DNA of 64,000 nt from Abelmoschus esculentus (Eukaryota; Streptophyta; Magnoliopsida; Malvales; Malvaceae). The stretch spans positions 11,730,501 through 11,794,500 of the forward strand of contig JAUCBN010000035.1 in NCBI GenBank assembly GCA_035048815.1, written 5' to 3'. The first letter of the stretch is position 1. Each line of letters starts with the position of its first letter. The translations under genes and the position numbers were made by a program. Of this stretch, positions 23,047 through 34,194 are shown one piece after another. The notes beneath the pieces are model-generated. The model was not told the DNA's origin and made no database searches. It saw only the letters and a program-made list of their open reading frames with translations.

Positions 23047-26000
23047 TGTAACCCCCTTAGCCCGGCCTGGACGGAACCGGCACTAATGGGTTACACTACA
23101 CGGGGAATATCAAACCAAACCCGCAAGGGTCCGATCCGATAAACAACCCTAAAACCGTTATATTTTTTTTATCTTGCCTAGATGCACAAATTTATTCCTA
23201 TGTGTCAAGGTCTCATACAAAGCATTATCGGTAACACTTTAATTAAAAACAAACATCCAATTAAACACTTGAGTAGATTAAGGACTAAAACGTAAAACTT
23301 TTAAATTCAATTAGTAAAGTAGAAATTCTTTCCATCAATGTTCAATAAAACATACAAGAGTTTCTCATAGCAAATTTCAACTTAAACGGATCATTCTATC
23401 ATCATCAATTGCATGTTCTTCTAATTTAGGGACCAAAATGTAAATCTTCCAAAATACAAGGACTTCATCCAATTTAGGATTACCATCTTGAAATTAAATC
23501 AACTTTATACTTGCATGCAAAATTTCAGCTCAAAATAACATCGGTAAGTACCTTAATCGAATAAAGGAAGATATCTGGGACTAAAGTATAATTTCTAGCA
23601 ACTTTCAATTCTTGGTGATTGGTATACTTAATTAATTAGCAACATATGGCACATAATCAACAACGTCATGGACTTCAATCAAGCTATAGGCATGCTCCCT
23701 AGAAAAATGATTAACAACATAACAATCATGCTAGTACATGCTACATCAATTCAAACCATTCCAAAGTTCAACAATTAGCAATCAAACCATAATGGTCTTA
23801 TTACAACATAAATCAAAGCCTAAGTACACACTCCTCACATAGGTTGTGTTACACATTGCCTTGCCCAATTTATTTGCCAAAAACATACCAAATTCAAAGT
23901 GATTCTTCCCCTTGGTTTCCTTGCCCTGAACGAAGCTCCAAGTGCCTTTATTTCTCTGCATGGATGAAAAGAGAGCTTAAGCAAACATGCTTAGTGAGGA
24001 AGCTCTACACAAATCATCAATGCATCTTTTTTTAAAACCATGATGAAACCATAATTTGTAATACATTGTTAAATCATGCATGCTAACATCTCATGCTCAT
24101 GTTCTTTAAATCATATGCTTCCTTGAGTTTACATAATCTTATCAAAACAATTTAAAAAAATGATGCTCAAACCTCTTCTCAATTTTATGTATGTATATTG
24201 GCTTTCTAGTGACCACTTAATGTGAACCTTGAGTTCACCGAATACACGGATCCATGAGACTATTGTCTCGTCATGACACGAAGTCACCATTGACATGACA
24301 CGAAGTCACCATTGACATGACACGAAGTCACCATTAGCACTACCACGCACGATCGGACACATAGTCACCCTTGTTACGTGTAGGCGGCTCTACCATGCAC
24401 GCTTGGACACAAAGTCACCCTTGTTACGAGTAGGCAATATTCTGTATTCTCAGTTTTGATTATAGTGCACTTAAGACAATCCTAATGACATGTCATTCGT
24501 ATTCGATTCTAAAGTTAATGTCACTAAGCCAATATCACAATCAAATGTACATGATAACTTGCTGTTCATAATGCATGCATAATATGTTCAACAAATGAAC
24601 CAAAAGCCATGCCCAAAGGCACCATTATATATAAGGCAAATAACCATATTGTATTCCAAATCATATAACTTGCTGCTCATAATGCATGCATAAATTGTTC
24701 AACAAATGAACCAAAAGCCATGCCCAAAGCCACCATTATATATAAGGCAATTAACCATATTGTATTCCAAATCATTTCTCATAATTTTCCATCATCATGG
24801 ATGCTAAATAAGCTATGCATTTCAGCAAGTAATTCTCATGTATGCATCATTTCAAATCATGCTCATGCATTTGCATAAATCTCATTGCATTACCAACATA
24901 ATGCCTTTATAAAATGTAGCCGAAACTCATATCGGTTTAAGAAAACAAATACTTTACTTACTCTTGAACCATGAAAGGTTTTCACACTCTTCCATAGTCC
25001 CCAAAACAGAATGTACTAAACGCGATTCACTTTAAAATCCGTAACCACTCACCAACAAGCGAAACAAGCTTTCGCCGCTATCCGATGATCGCACCAACGC
25101 ACCAGCAATCAAGCTTCTTCTTGTACCTCTTCTACAACATTAAAAACAGAGTATTCTCGCATCATAACAAGCTCAAACCAACAGCCATATCCGATCACCA
25201 TTAAACTACCAAAAACTTAGCCGAAAAGACCGAAAACTAAGCCGAAACGCATCCGAACAACATCAGCCCAAAACCTAACGAATCTAACATCTAATCCACC
25301 TCAATTATGATCCAAAAACACATCCAAACCATCCTTATACCTCCAACAACATTTAAGCATCTAAAACAGCCCATAAAACAACCGAAAAGCACCTTAAAAC
25401 TACACCGATTGCATTATTCCGGGATTAAATTAATGTGCTATCAAAAGAAGACTCAATTAATCATTAAATCCACATAAAAACATGATTGAATTCATCTAAT
25501 TTCCAGCATTAAATGAGATCCAAAAAGATTTCACAAAAACATCACAAAATCACTAGATCTAACATTAAAAACATAGAATCAAGTTTTTATTCAAAGATTA
25601 GCAAGCTAATACTTGGGAATTTCAATAAAGAACCTTAGAAAAGAATAAAAATCCAGAAAATTACCTTCAAGATCTATTCACCAAAATTATGAGATTTTCC
25701 CCTTCTTGATTCCTTGCAATTTGATGTAGATTTGATGAAATCAATGCTTAGGTTTTGTAAAGGATGGAAAGATGATGCAAATGATGTAATCTTTGTAGAA
25801 AAAGATGCAAAAATCAGCAAGGAATTGAAGAGAAAAGATGAAGAGAAAGTGGAGAGAAAATGAGAGGAAAAGATGAGAGAGAAAATGAGAGAAAAGTGGT
25901 TTTTGAGAAACACGATTAAAAATCCAATTAAAGTCATTAAAAACACTTTTTGGTGAATAAATCATTATTAAAAATTAGAAATGGGTTTATGGGCCTCTAA

Positions 26001-26337
26001 GGATTCTAAGTTTAGCTTGCTTTTTAATTTAGTCACTAAAATAACATAATTTCCGAAAATCCAAATTAAGTCCCCCAAATTTTTCCAAAAATTACAAATT
26101 GGTCATTTATGCATAATTTAGCATAATTAAAAATCATTATAAAATCCAAATTATTTTCTTTTAATTTTGAAACATATTTTTAATATTTTAAACCACCTTC
26201 CAAATTATTATTTTTCTTAATTAAAAATATCCTTATTTTATTTTTCCCAGAATTAATGAACCGAAGAACCCGATTCGACCCGAATCGAATTCCCCTAACT
26301 AAGCCTAAACTTATAACCCCAAAAACGGGATGTTACA
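23047..26337 (-). repeat. L3 5' LTR (about 3.29 kb)
   Basis: Best-preserved minus-strand LTR of the family in the window: TGTAACCCCCTTAGCCCGG on the left and ACGGGATGTTACA on the right. It includes the 22-bp repeat (24272-24337) and two copies of the 50-bp unit near 24345-24425. No coding content. Confidence 0.88.
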
Positions 26338-29300
26338 GACATACACTTACAGGGAGGGGTCGTCCTTCACGGTACACGGTCTAAGAAAGGAACAATTCAT
26401 TATGACATCCACTCGAATAGAGGGGTCATTCATTACGATATACGCTCAAAGAGAGGGGTCATCCATCACGGTATACACTTTAAGAAAGGAACCGTTCACT
26501 ATGACATGCACTCGAAGAGAGGGGTCATTCATCTCGACATACGCTCAATGAGAGAGGTCGCCCATCACGGTATACGCTCTAACAAAGGGACCATTCATTA
26601 TGAGATGCAGTCGAATAGAGGGATCATTCATCGCGACAAACGCTCAAGGAGAGGGGTCGTCAATCACGGTATACGCTCAATGAGAGGGACCGTTCACTAT
26701 GACATGCACTAGAAGAGAGGTGTCATTCATCACGACATACGCTCAAATAGAGGGGTTATCCATCACGATATATTCTCAAAGAGAGGGACCGTTCACCATG
26801 ACATGCACTCAAAGAGAGGGTTTATTTATAGCGATATATGCTCAAAGAGATGGGTCGTCTATTACGACACACACTCAAAAAGTGGACCGTTCATTATGAC
26901 ATACTTTTGAAGAGAGGGGTCATCCACCGCGACATACTTTTGAAGAGAGGGACCTTTCATTATGAAATGCACTCGAAGAGAGGGGTCATTCATTGCAACA
27001 TATGCTGAAAGAGAGGGGTCATTGATCACGGTATACACTCAAAGAGAGGTACAGTTCATTATAACATGCACTCGAAGAGAGGGGTCATTTGTCGCAACAT
27101 ATGGTCAAGGAGAGGGGACATCAATCACGAATTATGCTCAAAGAGAGGGATCGTTCATTATGACATATGCTCGAATAGAGGGGTCATTCATCACGACATA
27201 CGATCAAAGAGAGAGCTCGTCTATGACGGTATACGTTTAAGAAAGGGACCGTTCCCAATGATATGCACTCAAAGAGAGGGGTTATTCATCACGACATACG
27301 CTCAAAGAGAGGGTTCTTCCATCATGTTATACGCTCAGAGGGAGGGGTCGTTCATTATGATATACACTCGAAGAGAGGGGTTACTCATCGCTACATACAC
27401 TCAAAGAGAGGGTTCGTCCATTATAGTTTACGCTCAAAGAGAGGGACCGTTCATTATGACATACACTCGAAGAGAGGGGTCATACATTGCGACATACGCT
27501 CAAAGAGAGGGGTTGTCCATTATAGTATACGCTCAACGAGAGGGACCGTTAACCATTATATGCACTCAAAGAGAAGGGTCATTCATTGCAACATACGCTC
27601 AAAGAGATGGGTCATCAATCACGGTATACACTCAAAGAGAGAGACCGCTCATTATGACATACGCTCAAGCATAGGGGTCATCCATCACGGTTTACACTTA
27701 GAGGGACCATTCATTATAACATGCACTCAAAAAGAGGGGTCATTAATTGTGACATACGCTCAAAGAGATGGGTCATCCATCAAGGTTTACGCTCAAAGGG
27801 AGGGACCATTCATTATGACATGCACTCGAAGAGATGGGTTATTCATCGCGACATAAGCTCAAAGAGAGAGGTCGTTCGTTCTGAGTTGCACTCGAAGAGA
27901 GAGGCGTTCATCGCGACATATGCTCAAAGAGAGGGCTCGTCCATCACGGTATATGCTCTAAGAAAGGGACCGCTCACTATGATATGCACTCAAAGAGATG
28001 GGTTATTCATCACTATATTCGCTCAAAGAGTGGGGTCTTTATCACGTTATACGGTCTAAGAAAGGAATTGTTTACTATGATAAGCACTCGAAGAGAGGGG
28101 TCATTTATCCCTATATTCGCTCAAAGAGTAGGGTCTTTCATCACGGTATACGGCCTAAGAAAGAAACTGTTTATTATGACATGTACTCGAAGAGTGGGGT
28201 CATTCATCGCGACATATGCTCAAAGAGAAGGGTTATCCATCACAGGATACGCTCTAAGAGAGGGATCGTTCATTATGACATATGCTCTAAGATAGGGTCA
28301 TTTATCACGACATACGCTCAAAGAGAGGGCTCGTCCATTACGGTATATACTCTAAGAAAGGGACTGTTCACTTGGATATATGCATTCAAAGAGAGGGGTT
28401 ATTCATCACGACAATCGCACAAAGAGATGGGTCTTCGATCATGGTATAAGCTTATCGAGAGGGACTATTCATTATGACATGCACTAAAAGAGAGGGCTTA
28501 CACATCACGATGTACTCAATGAGAGGGGTTATCCATCACGGTTTATGCTTAAAGAGAGGGATCGTTCATTATGACCTGCACTCGAAGAGAGGGGTCATTC
28601 ATTGCGACGTACGCTTAGAGAGATGGGTCGTCCATCATGGTATACGGTCAAAGGAAGGGACTGTTCATTATGTCATGCACTCGAAGAGAGGAGTCATTAA
28701 TCTCGACATGCACTCAAAGAGAGGGGTCGTCCATCACGGTATACGCCCTAAGAAAGGGATGGGTCATTATGACACGCACTTGATGAGAAGGGTCATTCAT
28801 CGTGACATACAGTCAAAGAGAAGTATCGTCCATCACGGTATACGCTCTAAGAAAGGGACCGTTCACTATGATATGCACTCAAAAAGAGGGGTCATTCATC
28901 GTGACATACGCTCAAAGAGAGGGACCGTTCATTATGACATGCACTCGAAGAGAGGGGTCATTCATCGCAAAATACGTTCAAAGAGAGCGGTCATCCATCA
29001 CGATATACGCTCTAAGAAAGGGAACATTCACTATGATATGTACTCAAAAAGAGGGGTCATTCATCGCATCATATGCTCAAAGAGAGGAGTTTTCCATCAT
29101 GGTATACGCTCTTAGAAAGGGACAATTCATTATGATATGCACTCACAGAGAGGGGTCATTCATCGTGACATACGCTCAGAGCGAGGGGTCGTTCATCACG
29201 GTATACTCTCAAAGAGAGGGACCGTTCACAATGACATGCACTAGAAGAGAGGGATCATTCATCGTGACATACACTCAAAAAGAGCGATCGTCTATCACGG

Positions 29301-30372
29301 TATACGCTCTAAGAAAGGGACCGTTCACTATGATATACACTCAAAAATCAGGATCATTCATTGCGACATACGCTCAAAGAGAGGGGTCTTCCATCACGGT
29401 ATACGCTCTAAGAAAGGGATAATTCATTATGACATGCACTCGAAGATAGGGGTCATTCAACATGACATACGTTCAAAGAGAGGGGTCGTCCATCACAGTA
29501 TACGCTCAAGGAGAGGGATCGTTCACCATGACATGCAATCAAAGTAGGGGGTCATTCATCGCGACATACGCTCAAAGAGATGGGTCTTCCATCACGGCAT
29601 AGGCTCAAAGAGAGAGACCATTCATTATTTTATACGCTCAAAGAGAAGGGTCATTCAACGCGATGTATGCTCAAAGAGATAGGTCATCCATCACGGTATA
29701 CGCTCTAAGAAAGGGACTGTTTATTAATACATTCACTTGAAGAGAGGGTCATTAATCGATACATACGCTCAAAGAGAGGTACCGTTGATTATGTCATACG
29801 CTCAAAGAGAGGGGTCGTCCATCACAGTATACGCTCAAGGAGAGGGATCGTTCACCATGACATGCACTCGAAGTGGGGGGTCATTCATCGCGACATACGC
29901 TCAAAGAGATAGATCGTCCATCACGGCATATGCTCAAAGAGAGACCATTCATTATGTCATACGCTCAAAGAGAAGGGTCATTCAACGCGATGTACGCTCA
30001 AAGAGATGGGTCGTCCATCACGGTATACGCTCTAAGAAAGGGACTGTTCATTAATACATTCACTTGAAGAGAGGGTGATTAATCGATACATGCGCTCAAA
30101 GAGAGGTACCGTTCATTATGTCATACGCTCAAAGAGAGGGGTCATTCAACATGACATACGCTCAAAGAGAGGGGTCGTCCATCACGGTATACGCTATAAG
30201 AAAGGGACTATTTATTATGACATGCACTCAAAGAGAAGGGTCATTCATCACAACATACACTCAAATAGAAGGGTCGTCAATCACGATATGCTCTCTAAGA
30301 GAGGGACTATTTAATATGACAGGCACTCGAAGAGAGGGTTCATACGCTCAAAGAGGGGGGTCGTCCATCACG
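26338..30372. repeat. 33-bp satellite, block S5 (about 122 monomers)
   Basis: The largest block. It is the continuation of S4 after L3. The A/B/C cycle is clear. It includes a direct duplication of about 329 bp, or ten monomers (29501-29829 and 29830-30128). Long open frames of about 200 codons (27066-27674, 27263-27856, 28474-29115, 28802-29422) overlap each other in two frames and arise from the 33-bp period. The array ends at 30372 against an LTR-like TGATATGTG. Confidence 0.97.
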
Positions 30373-31038
30373 TTTGATATGTGTCGGTCTTGTTGAAGAT
30401 GCTGAACGGCATATTTTGATTGTAGGGCCTAGGAAGGAAGCAAGTCCTAATAAGTGGCTATAAAATGAAGAATTAAGGATAAGGTATGAAAGGAATAGAT
30501 GAAATGAATGAAATGAATAGTTTAGAGACTAATTTGAAAGCGGAAGGATGTGTGGTATTGATAAGGGTGAATGGATGTTTAGAACATTTTTGTGGTGATG
30601 ACAAATGATTGGGAATGATGACTGGAATGAGAAGATATGTAAGGAATGGTGAAATAGAAATAGTATCTTAATGATACTCAAGGAAGAAGCTAGGTTATAG
30701 AAAACCTAATCCTGAACCATATATTGATCTTTAATGGATGGTGATAAACAAACTTTGACCCTTTTAGTATATTAAACTAAAAGAACCAGAAGTATCAAGA
30801 TGGATAGGAAGGGGTTGACGCCACAAGTACAAAGGTACTTGATAAGTCAATAAAGTTCTAAGAAGAACTAAACGAGAGAAAATTCTCACAAACGATAAAA
30901 TATATTCTGAATTGTGTGTTTCACAAATGAAAATTCAAGTCATATTTATGGGAAATAAAAGGGTGTGGCCAAGGGACATTTCCCTCTGGAAAGGTAGCCG
31001 AATAGTGGCCTTGGTGTCTGTTCAATTGGTGGTGTCTC
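30373..31038 (-). repeat. Diverged G1-like LTR fragment
   Basis: Non-coding DNA starting near TGATATGTGTCGG (30375). Read on the minus strand this would be an LTR 3' end. It shares with the G1 LTR the order GATAAGTC..TTCTAAGAAGAAC..TCTCACAAA..TTCAAGTCATATTTATGG (30841-30950; compare 31478-31572). It is cut at 31038 by the end of the next LTR. Confidence 0.55.
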
Positions 31039-32617
31039 TGATACGCTCTAACTCTCCAATTGTTATTGTAGAGAGAAGCTTTGATTCTCCGACCATGATT
31101 GCAAGCAAGCCTTGATCCTCGTACGTGTTCCTTGCTGTTGGATGAAGAAAAGATGGTGAAATGGTGTAAAGAGGGTTGTGGAAGTGTAGGTTATATATGT
31201 AATTGGCAAGAGAATGTAGGGTGATGTTTTGGTTAGGAAAATAAATGGTAAAGGTGATGGTGAAGGCTAGGGAAGTCGGCTATGGTGATAGACGAAATGG
31301 ATAGGATGGAATGTATGTAAGATGGTAAAGAAATAGTATTCAAAGGTAACAAAAGTAGAACTTATGCTATGAAAGCATGAACCCAACTTATAGTGTGGTT
31401 TGAGGGTGGTATAGGACTTAGACCGTTAGGAAATAAGAGATGCCACAAACCTATATAATAGATTTATAAGTCGATATTGTTCCAAAAAGAACAAGTTTGA
31501 GAGTAAACTCACAAAGGAATTTTTATATTGATCAAATATGTGTTTTACAAATGAATTTAAGTCATATTTATAGTTTTCTAAGAGGTTTGGATGAAATGAC
31601 ATTTAATTATCCGGAAAACTATTCATTTCAATGGTGTCTCACTCTAAATCTATTTGAAAAGTTATAACTTCCCAGTCCAATCTGCAAAATTTTCAGTAAT
31701 TTGTCCATATCTCAAGATCCCAACTTTGAATTGATACGATGCATTGGAAAGATACGTGATAGGGGAACAACTTTCATGAAAGACACTGAAGCTCAGTTCT
31801 GTTTCTATCCTTCTCAAAAATGGCAAACAAGTGGACCATCATGATTTTGTCCAATGAAAAGTGCTAACTCTTTGTTTTGGCTCCCAAATGCTTTCCCTCT
31901 ATGATCTTGTCACCCAATGTGGATGATGGATGGACATGATGCTTGGTGAAGGGTAGGTGGTTTTCGGGTGTTGAGTTGAGAGTGATAGCTAGAGTTGGGG
32001 TTAGCTAATCGAGCTGAGAGTGAGCTGGATTGAACTAAGCTAATCCTAGTTGCCTTTAGCAAAGTGAGTTGGTCCATTAGCTTACTTGTACTCTCTTCTA
32101 GTGTGAGGAGTGTTTTAGAGTTGATCTGAATCTCCTACAGCCTCGTTTTGAATTATGCTTCATTTGAGCTCATATGAGATTTGTGAGCTGACATGGAGCT
32201 ATCCTTTAGTCCTTTAAGTACTGCAGGAGTGTTTCATGCATTTCCAAGCTATTTTGAAGTTGGCTCCTTGTGTTTCTAACATTGCCTTCCGTTTAGCTTC
32301 TTCTAAGCTGACTGAGCTGACACCGAACTAATATTTACTCCTTGAATTATAGGTAAGTCCTATAAAGAAAACATAATAATGGAAATAATAAGAATACCTA
32401 AAATAACTTAATATGAGTTTAGAACTAATCTGAAACTTTAACATTGTCGTTATAATATCTATTCATTTTTATAGCTTAAGTAATAGAGCTCTTAAGTAGC
32501 TTACTATAAAGTATATAAAAGTAATAAATACTAAGATCAGTAAGATAACTCCCCTTTGATCCCATGCGTGAAATAAAGTATGAAAGCATGAGATAAATGA
32601 GCAGAAATGTGAACGCA
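31039..32617 (-). repeat. G1-right 3' LTR (about 1.58 kb)
   Basis: On the minus strand it starts TGCGTTCACATTTC after AAAAGAAGGGGGAATAA and ends GAGTTAGAGCGTATCA. It aligns with 2658-4313, including the AGCTC-rich tract. The polypurine tract lies at about 32620-32634. Confidence 0.8.
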
Positions 32618-33700
32618 TTATTCCCCCTTCTTTTAGGCGATTTGTCCTCAAATCGTCCAATAAATAATTCCTTGATGCAGGAGCGGTCAGTTGCTTCAAT
32701 GATGGAACAAGTTTAAGAAACTTTTTCTTGAATTAGAGGCCTCCAAAAGAATCATTTTCAAAGAGATCTTCAAATATCCTTTTTCGAGATAGTCGTTCAC
32801 AACATGTTCCCTTTGGATCCTTCTCTCGTACCTCTTGGAATCTTCATACCCCTTGGTGTAGAGACTTGTCTTTTGGATGTGTCATTCTGAAGCATCACAA
32901 CTGTTGATGTATAGATATTTCCTTTGGTTCGAATCATCATATCACTTGGAATAGGTATTTGCAAAGTGTCTTATGGGGCAGAATTGAACCATACTTTGAC
33001 GTGAATCATTATTCTCTTTTCTAGATGTATATATCTTTTAAACACTTTTGAGCTTTGTACCTTTCCAAATAATGTCCCTTGAGTAGGTGGATATTGCTTG
33101 CTTAATTCCCTTTAAAATGTTGGTTATGTTGCACCAAATTATCTCAAAATGACAAAGAAATTTGTTATCATAGGTTGTTCTGATAATGCCTTCGTTGCAA
33201 AATACACCATAGTCAGAAAACAAGAATTTATTAAAAAAAGTATATGGAAATAACAAACCATGGTGGGTATTTTAAGGGCATTTGTTGCTGAATTCTCTTG
33301 AAGATTGATAATACACTTGGAATGTCAACGGTTGCACCTATTGGAACTTCTACTGGCACAACTTTGAAAAATCAAAAGACTTGTCTGATGAGTCTCCAAA
33401 AGTCACAGCTATTAGTTCTTTAAAGAGCACGTCTTTTAGTTCTCCAAAAGGAATAATTCTTGAATCATTTGTTTGAAAATTTGTGTCCCATGGATTGTCT
33501 TGCAAAATAAAAGAAGTAATGAGAGAAATTGTAGGGTTAGATAAAATACATGTTTCTTCCTTCTCTTATTTTTCATCCATATTCTTTTCAATTTTCTCAT
33601 TTTTAACTTCATTTTCATTCATTGTATTTTACACCCTAACTGTTTCTTTTCTTTTGATTTCTTCATCTTTCTAACTCTCTTTCATGGCTTCACTGTTCTT
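32618..33700 (-). pseudogene. G1-right unknown internal coding remnants
   Basis: Homologous to 1740-2640 of G1-left, with different breaks. The tail frame 32469-32699 reads LDDLRTNRLKEGG and runs into the polypurine tract. The frame 33436-33618 ends IHGTQIFKQMIQE, like G1-left. A third stretch (33038-33256) matches the middle of 2152-2571 only weakly. No catalytic domain is recognisable. Confidence 0.45.
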
Positions 33701-33879
33701 TTTCAATTGTATTTGATCTTCCTTCACTTGATATGGAGATAAAGGCGCTAAGGTGATATTTCTGCCTTCAAAGGAAAATGAAAACCGATTGGTGAATCCA
33801 TCTTAGGTGGTCCGCTTGTCGAGTTGCCATGGTTGTCCAAGAAGGGGGTGACTTGTATTCATAGGCATTATGCCACACA

Positions 33880-34194
33880 AAATTTTATCTTGTACCTTCC
33901 AATTGAGAATGGCACAAATACTTGTTCTTTGACCAAGAATGATTCTTCATCGTTTAACCATTGCAACTAATAGGGGCTTGAATGATTAGTCGTCTTGAGT
34001 CCTAACTTCTTCACCAAATAATTGCTAGCAATGTTTGTACAACTTCCATTGTCTATGATAATTGAGCATACTTTACTGTTTAAATGGCATCGTGTCTGAA
34101 AGATATTTGACCGTTGTTGATTATCTAGCACGTCTTGGAACTTATTTTCTCTTTTTCCCAAGGATGATAGATTATTGTAAGAATTCTAGGACAT
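33880..34194 (-). pseudogene. G1-right retropepsin-like protease region, broken
   Basis: Starts at an ATG at 34194 with an early stop, then reads FQTRCH and the active-site-like IDNGSCTNIAS, followed by a stop and the string LQWLNDEESF. The same protein segment as at 360-838, kept slightly better in its core (open 33967-34161). Downstream of the DEESF block the frame decays and the ILVGRPW block of the sister is missing. Confidence 0.75.

Larger units (their letters stand above)
20576..26337 (-). mobile_element. L3: family L element with two LTRs and a short internal region
   Basis: Flanked by a perfect 5-bp TSD, GACAT (20571-20575 and 26338-26342). On the minus strand it reads: 5' LTR 26337-23047 (about 3.29 kb), PBS at 23041-23030 (TGGTATCAGAGC), internal DNA to about 22230, a displaced piece of LTR (22230-21903), and a 3' LTR (21902-20576) that is internally deleted to 1.33 kb. 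There is no gag or pol. It shows that this family moves with little more than LTRs and a PBS, so it must be mobilised in trans. Confidence 0.88.

Noticed and set aside
26506..30054. Long frames (up to 213 aa) in block S5 as a histidine/lysine-rich secreted or structural protein
   Set aside because: Same reason: the competing frames are equally long and there is no start context or signal peptide.
4314..30372. CRISPR array
   Set aside because: The 33-bp repeats are directly adjacent, have no unique spacers of constant length and lie among plant retrotransposons.
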